Shown one piece after another: positions 37,621-46,591 of a DNA stretch of 64,000 nucleotides. The notes beneath the pieces were generated by a model, which saw nothing but the letters and a program-made list of their open reading frames with translations, did not search any database and was not told the origin of the DNA. Where the stretch lies: NCBI GenBank assembly GCA_030765605.1, contig JAVCCG010000093.1, forward strand, positions 1 through 64,000, given 5' to 3'. Source of the stretch: Candidatus Alcyoniella australis. GTDB taxonomy: Bacteria; Lernaellota; Lernaellaia; JAVCCG01; Alcyoniellaceae. Made by a program: the position numbers and the translations under genes. Every line of letters starts with the position of its first letter. The stretch's first letter is position 1.

Positions 37621-38846
37621 GCGCCCGCACTGATAGGCAACGGCTGCTCAAAGGCTGGGCCGAGGTCTTCGGACCGGCGCAGGTCGAGAGCCTCAAGGCG
37701 CTGGGACACGATCTGTTCGAGGGGGCGCGCGGCGGATCGCACGTCGCGTCAAGCCACGGCGCGCGCTACATCGACTGCGTGAGCGGAGCCGGCGCGTACA
37801 ACCTGGGCCGACGCCATCCGGCGCTGGTCGCCGCGGTGCGTGAAGCCATGGCACAGACCGATCAGGGCAACTTCCCGATGATCTCCGAGGAGAAGGGCAA
37901 GCTGGCCCAGGCCCTGGCGCAGTTCGCGCCGGGCGATCTGGAGTGCTCGATGTTCAGCGTCATGCGCGGCGAGGCGTTCGACTTCGCCTGCAAGCTGGCC
38001 CGCGGATTTACCGGGCGGCCAGGACTGGTCGCGCCCCAGGGCTCGTGCTTTGGCCAGACCGGGTTCGCCTTGGCGCTATCGGCTCGCGAGGACGCCGATG
38101 ACTTCGCGCCTGCCATGCCCCAGTGCGCGACCTTTACTTGGGGCGATCTCGAGGCCGCGAAAAGGGCGATTGACGAGCGCACGGCCGCGCTGTTGATCGA
38201 GCCGATCCAGGTCGAGAACGGCTGCCGCGAGGCTGACGCCGAGCAGCTGCGCGAGCTGCAACGGATCTGCCGCAGCCGCGGCGCGTTGTTTGTGATCGAC
38301 GAAACCCAGAGCGGGTTCGGCCGCTGCGGCGCGCGTTTCGCATTCGAGGAGGCGGGGCTGGAGCCCGACGTGCTGATCGTGGGCGAGGCGTTGGGCGGCG
38401 GCCTGTTCCCCATCGCGGCCACGCTGTTTACACAGCGCGTCAACAGCTTTATGAACGACCACCCGTTGATCCACCTTTCGACCTTCGGCGGATCGGACCT
38501 GGGCTGTCTGGTCGCGCGCCGGGCGCTGGAGATCTATCAGGCCCAGCAGCCCTGGCACAACGCGCGCGCAATGGGCGATCGTCTGCGCACGGCGTGCGAG
38601 GAGCTCGCTGCCAAACACGGCAACAAGCTGCACAAGGTGCAGGGAAGCGGCCTGTTGATCAGCCTGTGCCTAAGCAGCAAGGCCCGCGCGCGTAAACTAT
38701 GCAAACTTTTAGCGGTCCACGGCGTGCTGTCTCTGCCCGCCGAGGTCGACCGGCGTTGCGTGCTGTTGCGGCCCAGCCTGCTGCTGAGCACCCTCGATGC
38801 CGACGATATCCAGAGCGCGGTCGCCGCGGCCCTGGAAACACTGTAG
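37617..38846 (+). CDS. Class III aminotransferase homolog lacking the PLP lysine
   Basis: 409 residues, overlapping the functional aminotransferase by four bases. The fold is the same (GARYIDCVSGAGAYNLGRRH; IDETQSGFGRCGARFAFEE), but the Schiff-base position is PDVLIVGEALGGG: GAG codon 257 gives Glu instead of Lys. The PLP-stacking YHG motif is CFG (about 144-146). Thus it should not form the internal aldimine. The frame is otherwise intact, which argues for selection, perhaps as a partner subunit of the first protein or as a binding protein. A sequencing error at one base cannot be excluded, but two separate motifs are changed. Confidence 0.85.
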   Translation: MSARTDRQRLLKGWAEVFGPAQVESLKALGHDLFEGARGGSHVASSHGARYIDCVSGAGAYNLGRRHPALVAAVREAMAQTDQGNFPMISEEKGKLAQALAQFAPGDLECSMFSVMRGEAFDFACKLARGFTGRPGLVAPQGSCFGQTGFALALSAREDADDFAPAMPQCATFTWGDLEAAKRAIDERTAALLIEPIQVENGCREADAEQLRELQRICRSRGALFVIDETQSGFGRCGARFAFEEAGLEPDVLIVGEALGGGLFPIAATLFTQRVNSFMNDHPLIHLSTFGGSDLGCLVARRALEIYQAQQPWHNARAMGDRLRTACEELAAKHGNKLHKVQGSGLLISLCLSSKARARKLCKLLAVHGVLSLPAEVDRRCVLLRPSLLLSTLDADDIQSAVAAALETL

Positions 38847-40046
38847 ATGCGCGCGCTGTTTTTCGACAACGACATCCGGCGCATCCTGGCGGTCAAGGCG
38901 CTGTCCAAGGTCGACAAACTGGCCGCGTTGCGCCGCTTTGCCCCGGTGCGCTACGCCGTGGTCCCGGAGCCCGAGTTGCCCAATGGGCGCTGGCTGAAAG
39001 TGCGCAATAAAAGCTGCGGCCTGTGCGGCACGGACATCCACCTGATCCTGATGGATCTCGATCCGCTGAGCTTCCCCGCGGCGCTGCCGGGATTGCAGCG
39101 CAAGTTCTTGGGCCACGAGCTGCTGGGCGAGGTGCTTGAGGTTGGCGACGATGTCGGCGATTTCGCGCCGGGCCAGCGCGTGGTGCAGCGCATCGACTGG
39201 CCCTCGTGCTTTCAGCTCGAGATCGATCCGCCCTGTGCGCGTTGCGCCGAGGGCAGCTACATGCTGTGCGAGAACCTGGGCAAGCGGCCGATGCCGATCG
39301 TCAACGTTGGCGGCGGATTTTCACCACGGATGGTGATGCACCGCTCCCAGCCGTTCAAGGTCCCCGACGAGCTGTCCGACGAGCGCGCGCAGTTGATCGA
39401 GCCTACGGCCAGCGCGCTGCACGGCGTACTGCGACGGCCGCCGCGGCCGGGCGAAAAACTGCTGGTGATCGGCGCGGGAACCATCGGCCTGCTGTGCCTA
39501 GCCTGCGCCCGCGCCCTGGAGCCCGAGGCCGAGGTCTACGTGCTGGCGCGCCACAAGTTCCAGCGCGAGGCAGCCCGGCGCATGGGAGCGACCGCAGTGC
39601 TGAGCGACGACAACGGCCTGCTGCGCAAGGCAGCCGGACTTACCGACGGCGCGCACCATCGCGGGATGTTCGGCAACCAGATTTTGCTCGGCGGATTCGA
39701 CGCGGTCTACGATTCGGTGGGCAACGACCACACATTGCAAAGCTCGCTGCGACTGGCGCGCGCGGGCGGCGACGTGGTGCTGGTGGGAATCAACATGACA
39801 CCGGGCAAGTTCGACTACACGCCGATCTGGAACCAGGAGATCACGCTGCACGGGATCAACAGCCACGCGGTGGAGGCCGACGGCCGCAACACCTTTGAGC
39901 GCGCGGCCGAGCTGTTGGCCGACCCGCGCTTCCCGGCCGAGGGACTTATCACCCACCGCCTGCCGATGAAGCGCTGGAGCGACGCGGTCAAGCTGTTTCT
40001 GGACAAGGGCCGCTCAGGCGCGATCAAGATCGTGTTGGAACACTGA
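38847..40046 (+). CDS. Zinc-dependent alcohol dehydrogenase (MDR family)
   Basis: 399 residues, starting directly after the stop of the lysine-less aminotransferase gene. Catalytic zinc ligands: CGLCGTDIH and KFLGHELLGE. A structural-zinc-like loop PPCARCAEGSYMLCEN follows near residue 130. The NAD(P)-binding motif is VIGAGTIGLLCLACARA near 209. It resembles threonine/sorbitol dehydrogenase relatives. The three-gene operon (two aminotransferases and a dehydrogenase) suggests conversion of an amino alcohol or amino sugar, with the dehydrogenase making or removing the carbonyl. Confidence 0.9.
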   Translation: MRALFFDNDIRRILAVKALSKVDKLAALRRFAPVRYAVVPEPELPNGRWLKVRNKSCGLCGTDIHLILMDLDPLSFPAALPGLQRKFLGHELLGEVLEVGDDVGDFAPGQRVVQRIDWPSCFQLEIDPPCARCAEGSYMLCENLGKRPMPIVNVGGGFSPRMVMHRSQPFKVPDELSDERAQLIEPTASALHGVLRRPPRPGEKLLVIGAGTIGLLCLACARALEPEAEVYVLARHKFQREAARRMGATAVLSDDNGLLRKAAGLTDGAHHRGMFGNQILLGGFDAVYDSVGNDHTLQSSLRLARAGGDVVLVGINMTPGKFDYTPIWNQEITLHGINSHAVEADGRNTFERAAELLADPRFPAEGLITHRLPMKRWSDAVKLFLDKGRSGAIKIVLEH

Positions 40047-40096
40047 CCGGCAACCGCCCGGCTCGCGCAGTTCCCTGTTTGTAGTAGAAGCACCCA

Positions 40097-40160
40097 CTCC
40101 GCGTCGCGGAGAGTTCCGTTGAACTACGCGCCTGGTCCGCTCGCGAGTTGTACGGTGCCT
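40097..40160. repeat. Dispersed palindromic repeat, copy G (degenerate)
   Basis: Hairpin CTCCGC-GTC-GCGGAG (40097-40111), then AGAGTTCCGTTGAACTACG, a diverged spacer and CCGCTCGCGAGTTGTACGGTGCC. The right end meets the TAG of the minus-strand PhoU-like gene (40159-40161). The second hairpin is decayed. Confidence 0.5.
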
Positions 40161-40884
40161 ATTCGTCGTCCTCGTTTTCGGGCCCCGAGGCATAGCCGAA
40201 GATCGACTCGAGTTCCTCGGCCTTGGTCGCCTTGAGCGGGTAGAAGCCGATGCGGTCGAACGGATTGAGGGCGATCGAGGCGATGTTCATCAGGTGGGCG
40301 CTGGTGCGCTTGAGGTAGCGCGAGTACAGCACGCACATCACGGCTTCCTTGGCGTTCCCCACGCCGCTCTTGGCATAGTTGCCGACGATCTGGTCGCAGG
40401 CCTGGGAGATCGAGCGGTGCATGACCAGCACGGTCTGGGCGTCATCCCGCAGCTCGTGCTTGATCGCCCTGGTGGTCAGCCCGAACTCGCTGAGCACCTT
40501 CTTGGTCTGCTCGACCAGGTCGGTGGCGCACGGCGCGCCATCGAACGATTCAGGGTAGAGAGAGGCCAGCTCGTAGATGTTTTTGGAGTAATCGCCCAGG
40601 CGTTCGACCGAGACGATCATCGTGGTCAGGGTCAGCGAGGCGACAATGTCCTGCTTGGGGTACAGCGAGAGGTGCTCAAGTACTTTCTTGCGTACCTCCA
40701 TCTCCATCCGGTTGATCTCTTGGTCCTGGCGGTAGATGTCGTACAGCAGCGGCTTGCGGTAGAGCAGCAGGTCGGTGACCGCGATGAACATCTCCTCTGA
40801 GATTTGCAGCATGGAGTTGGCCTGCTTCAGGGCGCTTTGCAATAAATCGCCCGTGCTCAGAGCCCTGAAGAATCTCGTGAACAT
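40159..40884 (-). CDS. PhoU domain protein
   Basis: 241 residues, all alpha-helical. Heptads such as QEINRMEMEVRKKVLEHL and TMIVSVERLGDYSKNIYELA carry the metal-binding ExxxD pattern of PhoU. A single PhoU-like repeat with an extra acidic C-terminus (PENEDDE). The start is ATG 40884 after GGGAGAG. It follows the Na/Pi transporter gene after 30 bases and likely controls that transporter's activity. Confidence 0.85.
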   Translation of the reverse strand: MFTRFFRALSTGDLLQSALKQANSMLQISEEMFIAVTDLLLYRKPLLYDIYRQDQEINRMEMEVRKKVLEHLSLYPKQDIVASLTLTTMIVSVERLGDYSKNIYELASLYPESFDGAPCATDLVEQTKKVLSEFGLTTRAIKHELRDDAQTVLVMHRSISQACDQIVGNYAKSGVGNAKEAVMCVLYSRYLKRTSAHLMNIASIALNPFDRIGFYPLKATKAEELESIFGYASGPENEDDE

Positions 40885-40914
40885 ACTTTCTCTCCCTTTC
40901 TCAAACCCGACAGG

Positions 40915-42027
40915 CTAATCAAAGATGAGGATGCACGCTATGGGTATTACAAAAAATACTAGCAAAACGTAAAGGAAGGCGAAGATCCTGCCCTTGTCGA
41001 CCAGTCGCCCAAGCAGCTTGGCCACACCGATGGGAATCCTGCGCAGTGGTACGAACACCACAGCTCCACAGATGTTGAACAACAGGTGGGACAACGCCAC
41101 GGCCAGCGGAGTTGCCTGGCCGGTGACCAACGAGGCCAGCAGGGCGGTGACGGTCGTGCCGATGTTCGCGCCCACGGTAAAGGGGAAGACCGCCTCAAGC
41201 GAGAGAATCCCGGCGCCCATCAGCGGAACAACCAGCGAGGTGGTGATCGAGCTGGATTGGATCAGCGCGGTGATCGCCGCTCCGATCACCAATGCGCGCA
41301 AGGTGCTCTTGAACAGGTAGTCGTGCATGATCGACTCGACCCGGCCGAAGATCAGTTTCTTCATCGTGCCGACCATCAGCTTGAGGCTGAGGAACAGCAG
41401 GAGCAGGGCGAAGATCAGCATCAGTACCGCCGCCGTGGTCGTCGATTCGCCGCCGATCCAGACGAACAGCTCCCTGGCCAGCTTTACCACCGGCGAGACG
41501 ATCAGCTTCAACGGGCTGACGAACTTTAGTCCACCGGCCCCCTCGAGGGTCAGGGCGATGAACATCGAGCTGCGCGCCAGAAAGTGGGTCGAGATCTCAA
41601 GCGGCAGGACGATGATCACGGCCATGATGTTGAACATGTCGTGCATCGTTGCGCCGATAAACGCGCGCCTGAACTCGGCCTTGCGCGTGATGTGCCCCAA
41701 CGAGACCAGCACCGCGGTTACGCTGGTGCCGATGTTGGCGCCCATTACCATCGGGATCGCGCCCTCGAGGGTCAGCGAGCCGCAGGCGACCATACCGACG
41801 ATAATCGAGGTCGTGGACGACGAACTCTGGATGATGCTCGTGGCCAACAGGCCCATCAGCAGGCCAACGAACGGGTTGGTCGTGGCCTGCATCAGGCTTT
41901 CGGCGAACCCGCGGCCGAAGAGCTTGAGCGCCCCGCCCATCGATTCGATGCTGATGAAGAATAGGTACAATACGAAAAGGAAGAACAGCACCCTGAGGTA
42001 CTTTTTCCACCTGGGCTCTTCCGCCAA
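40915..42027 (-). CDS. Na+/phosphate symporter (NptA/PNaS family)
   Basis: 370 residues with about eight to ten membrane helices in two inverted halves. Each half has the QSSS signature (SIIQSSSSTTS about 64-74 and ALIQSSSITTS about 258). MGANIGTSVTAVL and VGANIGTTVTALL are the paired GANIGT motifs. Starts at TTG 42027, six bases after GGAG. Imports phosphate with sodium. Coupled with the PhoU gene downstream, as in many bacteria. Confidence 0.9.
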   Translation of the reverse strand: MAEEPRWKKYLRVLFFLFVLYLFFISIESMGGALKLFGRGFAESLMQATTNPFVGLLMGLLATSIIQSSSSTTSIIVGMVACGSLTLEGAIPMVMGANIGTSVTAVLVSLGHITRKAEFRRAFIGATMHDMFNIMAVIIVLPLEISTHFLARSSMFIALTLEGAGGLKFVSPLKLIVSPVVKLARELFVWIGGESTTTAAVLMLIFALLLLFLSLKLMVGTMKKLIFGRVESIMHDYLFKSTLRALVIGAAITALIQSSSITTSLVVPLMGAGILSLEAVFPFTVGANIGTTVTALLASLVTGQATPLAVALSHLLFNICGAVVFVPLRRIPIGVAKLLGRLVDKGRIFAFLYVLLVFFVIPIACILIFD

Positions 42028-42439
42028 AATCCGCTCCGTAGATTTTTAAATCTTTTATGTGGGCGAGGTCGGACGCTCGATAAGCCGAGCAGAAACTAAC
42101 ATATATCAAGCACGGGTTAAATACGAAATTAACCTAACGCTACCACTTACCCTCAGGGGAGGAGTGGATATGGGGAAGACAATATTGCGGTAAACGCTCG
42201 CCGTTGGATTACGACTATGGTTGTTCGCGTGTTTGCAGCGGCTCTAAGCCGCCGCCGCGGGGAGGATCGTTGGATTACGACTATGGTTGTTCGCGAGTTT
42301 TGCAGCGGCTCTAGGCCGCCTCCAAGCCGCCTGGATTATTTAAGAGGGTTCGTCAACGAAGTTTGCCCCTACGCGGAGAGGATTTATCGGTGAACGACTA
42401 TGGGAGTATGCGAGTTTTGCAGCGGCTCCAAGCCGCCGC
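42028..42439. repeat. Intergenic region with three copies (C1-C3) of the dispersed repeat
   Basis: No gene is visible in these 412 bases. C1 (42203-42253) and C2 (42269-42320) are near-identical direct repeats: GTTGGATTACGACTATGG, TTGTTCGCG, GTTT(T)GCAGCGGCTCTA, then GCCGCC. C3 (42390-42438) ends TATGCGAGTTTTGCAGCGG then CTCCAAGCCGCCG, two bases before the TAA of the anti-sigma gene at 42440. The hairpin stems are GCGGCT/AGCCGC types. The left 160 bases (42028-42190) lie upstream of the Na/Pi transporter and presumably hold its promoter. Confidence 0.75.
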
Positions 42440-43939
42440 TTAGTGCAGGACGAACTCGACTACCACGTCGCGGCCGATAGTGACGTCGGTTCCCGGCACC
42501 TGTCTGGGCAGGATCACAACGTGGTACGGCTGGGTTAAAGCCAGGGTCACGGCGCTGTTCGGGTCGGGCAGCGATTGATTGACGTAAACCACCAGCCGGT
42601 CGGTGCTCCAAAGCACGTTTTCGATTCGCACCTTGAATCCGCCGGACGCGCGTTCGCCCAGGAACGCAGCCACGGCGAAGTTGTGCTCGAAGTCCACCGG
42701 CGGCACATCGGGTAGAGGTACGGTGATGCCGAAGATTTTATTCCACAGCGCTGCGAAGCTGCCTGCGTCGTGCAGCACCAGCTGGCTGCGGGTCGTCACG
42801 CCGCTGTAGACCCCCGAGTACTGCTCGATGAACGGCAGTTCGACGCCCGCGAGCGGCTTGTCGACGTCCAGAGCTTCTTCCTCTGATTCACCGCGCTCGG
42901 ACGGGACTGCGCCGAACAGCGGCGGTGAGGGCTGCTGCGCCTCGGGCTTGGGCGCCATCCTTTCGCGCAGCCGTTCGCCGAACAGCCGCGAGGGCCAGAC
43001 CGGCTCGGAGTCGGAGCGGGGCGTGCGCGAGCTGGTGTACTCCACGCCGCCCACCGGAGTCGGTGAGGCCTCCAGCGCGCCCCAGGGCATGGCGGGCTGT
43101 TCGATTGTCGATGTTGCGGCAAGTTCCTTGTCATCGGGCTCGTCGGGCGAGAGGGCCACACTCTTGTGCTCTTGGGCAGGCGGCGCCGGGGCCAGCGCAC
43201 CGCCCGCGGTCCCGGTTACAACGCTGGATTCGCGCGCTTCTACTGGTTGCATCGCGCGTGATTCGTCAACCATGTTGCCTAGGCCCGAGGACTCGATCGA
43301 TCGGGCCCGCTCTTCGGTTCGCGACGGATGCCCGCCCAGGGCCACGGCGTCCAGCCCCGCTGTTGCATCCGATTCTTCGACCTGGGCCAGGCGGTCCACA
43401 GCGTCGTCGAGCATCCCGGCAGACGTCTCGCCTTCGGCTACCAGCGCGACGGTCTCGAGTTCATCGTGCGCAGCCTCGAGCTCGGCAAGTTCGATTGGCG
43501 CGTCGACCGGCGGCACCGCAGGCGCGGGCTGGGACTTGTTGGCGTCGACCATCACCCGGCCGCTTTGTATGTAGTTGTCTTGGAACGAGCCAAAGGGGAA
43601 TTGGACCAGCACCACTCCGAGGAAGACCGCCAGGAACACGTAGGCCAGGGCGCGCGCAGGAACGTAGCGCCCCTCGCCCAGCAGCGCCCGGCTGACCTTG
43701 CGCCACCATGGATCGTGCTCGATGCGCTCCATCACCCTGGCGCGCAACGCGGCCGGGACCGGCTCTTCGCCCAAAGCGCCGAGCAGCTTGACGGTTCGCG
43801 ACATCAGCTCGAGCTCGCGCCGGCAATCGGCGCAGCCCGCGAGATGCTCGTCAAACGCCGCGGATCGTGCGTTGTCCAGCTCGCCCTCGAAATACTCGGA
43901 GAGTTGCGCGAGGACCTGTTCGTGCGTGATTTTACTCAT
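42440..43939 (-). CDS. Anti-sigma factor with C-terminal PrcB-like domain
   Basis: 499 residues. The zinc-finger anti-sigma motif HxxxCxxC (H32, C36, C39 in EHLAGCADCRREL) is followed by one transmembrane helix (about 92-112, LAYVFLAVFLGVVLV). A long disordered, Pro/Glu/Ser-rich linker covers about 120-350. The last 130 residues (FAALWNKIFG, NFAVAAFLGERASGGFKVRI, QPYHVVILPRQVPGTDV) match the PrcB C-terminal domain. The cytoplasmic finger would hold the ECF sigma factor encoded ten bases upstream; the PrcB-like domain outside could sense a protease or misfolded ligand. ATG 43939. Confidence 0.85.
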   Translation of the reverse strand: MSKITHEQVLAQLSEYFEGELDNARSAAFDEHLAGCADCRRELELMSRTVKLLGALGEEPVPAALRARVMERIEHDPWWRKVSRALLGEGRYVPARALAYVFLAVFLGVVLVQFPFGSFQDNYIQSGRVMVDANKSQPAPAVPPVDAPIELAELEAAHDELETVALVAEGETSAGMLDDAVDRLAQVEESDATAGLDAVALGGHPSRTEERARSIESSGLGNMVDESRAMQPVEARESSVVTGTAGGALAPAPPAQEHKSVALSPDEPDDKELAATSTIEQPAMPWGALEASPTPVGGVEYTSSRTPRSDSEPVWPSRLFGERLRERMAPKPEAQQPSPPLFGAVPSERGESEEEALDVDKPLAGVELPFIEQYSGVYSGVTTRSQLVLHDAGSFAALWNKIFGITVPLPDVPPVDFEHNFAVAAFLGERASGGFKVRIENVLWSTDRLVVYVNQSLPDPNSAVTLALTQPYHVVILPRQVPGTDVTIGRDVVVEFVLH

Positions 43940-43949
43940 GGCTCCCGGT

Positions 43950-44558
43950 CTATATCCCCTCGCTGAGCACCGTGCGCAGGCTCTCCTTGAGCATGTTGCG
44001 CGCCCGGTGCAATCTGCTTTTAATGGTGCCCTCCACCGCTCCGGTGACCTTGGCGATCTCCTCGTAGCTCAGTCCCTGGATGTCGCGCAGCAGGATCACC
44101 AATCGATAATCCTCGGGAAGATCAGCGATTTTGGACTGTACTATCCCGCGAATCTCCGCGCTGCCCGCCATTTTCTCAGGATCGAAGGTATCGTCCGCCA
44201 CCTGGCGCGGCATTTCACCGTCCTGGGTTTCCAGCGGCTGATCCAACGATTGAGTCCGGAAGTAGGCGCGGCGCTTGAGGTATTTAAGCTTGTTGCGAGT
44301 GTGGTTCGCCGATACCTGGTACAGCCAGGTCGAGAACATTGCCTCGCCGCGAAAACTTCCGATCTTCTGATAAACTTTCAAGAAGATCTCCTGCGTCAAC
44401 TCCTCTGCAAGGTGATGGTTGGACACCATTCTCAGGGTCAGGCTGTAGACCCGGCCCTGATACTTCACCACCAGGGTATTGAATGCCGATTTATCCCCTG
44501 TTTTGACCCGTTTGATCAGCTCAACGTCTGGGTCCGGTTTCCGGGGCCTATCGGACAT
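43950..44558 (-). CDS. ECF sigma factor (RpoE-type)
   Basis: 202 residues. Region 2: DKSAFNTLVVKYQGRVYSLT, ELTQEIFLKVYQKIGSFRG and FSTWLYQVSANHTRNKLK. Region 4: LPEDYRLVILLRDIQGLSYE followed by EIAKVTGAVEGTIKSRLHRA. It directs RNA polymerase to envelope-stress-type promoters. The gene begins at ATG 44558 and lies directly upstream of its anti-sigma factor gene, with which it is co-transcribed, so it is presumably autoregulated and inactive until the anti-sigma factor is inactivated. Confidence 0.93.
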   Translation of the reverse strand: MSDRPRKPDPDVELIKRVKTGDKSAFNTLVVKYQGRVYSLTLRMVSNHHLAEELTQEIFLKVYQKIGSFRGEAMFSTWLYQVSANHTRNKLKYLKRRAYFRTQSLDQPLETQDGEMPRQVADDTFDPEKMAGSAEIRGIVQSKIADLPEDYRLVILLRDIQGLSYEEIAKVTGAVEGTIKSRLHRARNMLKESLRTVLSEGI

Positions 44559-44640
44559 CCATCAGCTTTCTATGACAGCAGTGTGTGTAAAAGGTTTCAC
44601 AACGAGCATCTTAGCAATACCAGCACGGGTTGCCCATGCA

Positions 44641-45072
44641 TCAATTGCCGGTGATCGAGTCGATCAGCAGATACAGCGCTGTTTCGACCAGCATGCCGCC
44701 TGCGCGTTGGTAGGCGTGTGTGCGCAGAAACTCGGGCTCAAACGGGTCGTCGAACCCATCGCGGTAGATCAGCCGACCGCGCGAGTCGAAATCGAGCAGC
44801 AACGGTCCGGCAATCGGCTGCTCGGGGGGCGTATAGCGCGGCGTCAATGAGGCCTCAAGGCCCATTGAATTGAGGTCGAACGCCTCGATCGGCGGACGCG
44901 GGCCCGCATAGGCCGGGGCGAGAGTGCGGTAATCAAGGTATCCCAGGTAGACCGGCGAGAGCCCGAGCTCTTGAACGCCGTCTGTCTGCGCAACCTGGTC
45001 GTCGGCCCACGCGCTCAAGCTCGGCGCGACTATCAGCAGCACGGCGAGCAGACTAGCCGCAGCAAACCGCAT
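44641..45072 (-). CDS. Exported protein of unknown function
   Basis: 143 residues from ATG 45072. The signal peptide ends LSAWADD. The mature part is proline-rich with SPVYLGYLDYRTLAP, PLLLDFDSRGRLIYRDGF and ends in a helix. It overlaps the 3' end of the FG-GAP gene by 20 bases in another frame, so the two are translated together. No family recognised. Confidence 0.6.
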   Translation of the reverse strand: MRFAAASLLAVLLIVAPSLSAWADDQVAQTDGVQELGLSPVYLGYLDYRTLAPAYAGPRPPIEAFDLNSMGLEASLTPRYTPPEQPIAGPLLLDFDSRGRLIYRDGFDDPFEPEFLRTHAYQRAGGMLVETALYLLIDSITGN

Positions 45073-46564
45073 CGTCGCCTGTGTCGTCGTCGCCCGGGCA
45101 ATCATCGTCGTCACCTCCACCCGCGTCATCGTCGTCCGCATCGTCGTCATCGCCCGTGTCGTCGTCGTCATCGTCGGGCAGATATGGATTATACATCCCG
45201 CTGCGGCGATTGTCGGCCTGGGACGTGGCCCAGTGGACCATGCCCGGGCCAAAACTCCAGTCCGCGCAGGTGTAGACGTTGACCGAGCCCTGGCTTTGCT
45301 CAAGATACGATCCGAGCACCACAAGCTCGGGGCTGCCGTCGCGGTCCAGGTCGGCCAGGGTCGGGCCGTTGAGGTAGACGATGCCGTAGGGCCGCAGGGG
45401 GAAGCCGGGCAGGGCCGCGCCCTGGGCGTCCACGCCGAACACAAAGCCGTAGTCGCCGTCGCGCAGATTGTTGGTGAAGATAATCTCCAGCCGCGAGTCG
45501 CCGCTGATGTCTGCCAGCACAATGTTGCCCTCGACCCCGCCGGTGATCAACAGCGGGAAGCCGGGGAATGCCGAACCGTCGTGCTCGATCACGAAAAGGT
45601 TGTCGGCCTCGTACAGTCCTCCCGCGCGGCCCACGACAACCTCCGGATTGCCGTCCTGGTCAATGTCGCCCACTGCCGGCGGACAGTAGCTCCAGGCGTC
45701 GCCCAGATCAAAAGGCCAGCCCTCAAGCTCCGCGCCGTCGATGTCCGTGGCGTGCACGCGGTTGAGATCGCCGTGGGTCACGCTGAGGATCTCCAGCGTG
45801 CCGTCGCCGTCCAGGTCGACCAGCGCCGGGCTGCCGTAGCTGTAGGTCTCATCGGCGATGGTCCGCGGAAAACCGTCCATCAGCGCGCCGTCGCGCTCGA
45901 ACAAGTACAGGCTGCGAAAGGAGCAGATCGCGATTTCGGGTTGGCCGTCGTTGTCCACATCGCCCACTGCCGCGGAGGTGGCGGGCACGTGATCCAGGGC
46001 CACGGGCCAGGGACCGGCCGCCGCGCTCAGGTCGCCGTTATAGGCGTAGAGGTAACCCACGCCGCTGCCGTGTTCACCGACGATGATCTCGAGTTTGCCG
46101 TCACCGTCCAGGTCGGCCAGGGTCGGCTCGTTGTACATTGCGCCCGAGTGCGGCAGGGCCGTGGAGTTCAGCAATGCGCCGCTGCCGGAGAACACGTGCA
46201 GCTTGGGCTGAGGATTGCCCCCGGTGAGGTCGCGGGTGTTGACTACGATCTCCGGGGACGAGTCGCCCAGCACGTCGCCCACGGCCGCGGGGGTCGCGGC
46301 CAGGCCGCTGAGCGCCACGTTGAACAGCTCGGTTCCGTCCGGATCCCAGGCGATCAGCCGCTGACCCATGGTGGCGGCGATCAGCTCGAGTTGCGGATCA
46401 CCGTCGATGTCCGCGACCGTCAGGCCGTGCTGGCCCCAGAACATGCTGTTGAGCGCCACGGTCTGGGGAAAACCGGGCAACTGTTCGATCTGTGCTGCTG
46501 CGGACGCGGTAAAAATAATCGCCAGGGCCAGCGTAACAACCGTCCGTCTGAAGATGCGTCTCAT
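45053..46564 (-). CDS. Secreted FG-GAP/VCBS repeat protein with poly-Asp CCG tail
   Basis: 503 residues with a signal peptide ending ASAAA. About seven FG-GAP/VCBS-type blades with the calcium-binding DxDGDxxxE pattern: VADIDGDPQLELIAA, LADLDGDGKLEIIVGEHGSG, VGDVDNDGQPEIAICS, VDLDGDGTLEILSVT, VGDIDQDGNPEVVVGRAGG, LADLDRDGSPELVVLG. They form an integrin-like beta-propeller. The last 40 residues are almost entirely Asp with Gly and Ala, ending AVCCG. The amidase at 46592 ends with the same kind of tail (NECCG), so the tail may be a sorting signal. ATG 46564 follows GAGG. Confidence 0.85.
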   Translation of the reverse strand: MRRIFRRTVVTLALAIIFTASAAAQIEQLPGFPQTVALNSMFWGQHGLTVADIDGDPQLELIAATMGQRLIAWDPDGTELFNVALSGLAATPAAVGDVLGDSSPEIVVNTRDLTGGNPQPKLHVFSGSGALLNSTALPHSGAMYNEPTLADLDGDGKLEIIVGEHGSGVGYLYAYNGDLSAAAGPWPVALDHVPATSAAVGDVDNDGQPEIAICSFRSLYLFERDGALMDGFPRTIADETYSYGSPALVDLDGDGTLEILSVTHGDLNRVHATDIDGAELEGWPFDLGDAWSYCPPAVGDIDQDGNPEVVVGRAGGLYEADNLFVIEHDGSAFPGFPLLITGGVEGNIVLADISGDSRLEIIFTNNLRDGDYGFVFGVDAQGAALPGFPLRPYGIVYLNGPTLADLDRDGSPELVVLGSYLEQSQGSVNVYTCADWSFGPGMVHWATSQADNRRSGMYNPYLPDDDDDDTGDDDDADDDDAGGGDDDDCPGDDDTGDDAVCCG

Positions 46565-46591
46565 TGATCAATCCTCAATTGTTGCACGGTG

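Noticed and set aside
42203-42438. CRISPR array
   Set aside because: There are only three units of unequal spacing, and the repeat contains hairpins that also occur alone elsewhere in the window. No cas genes.
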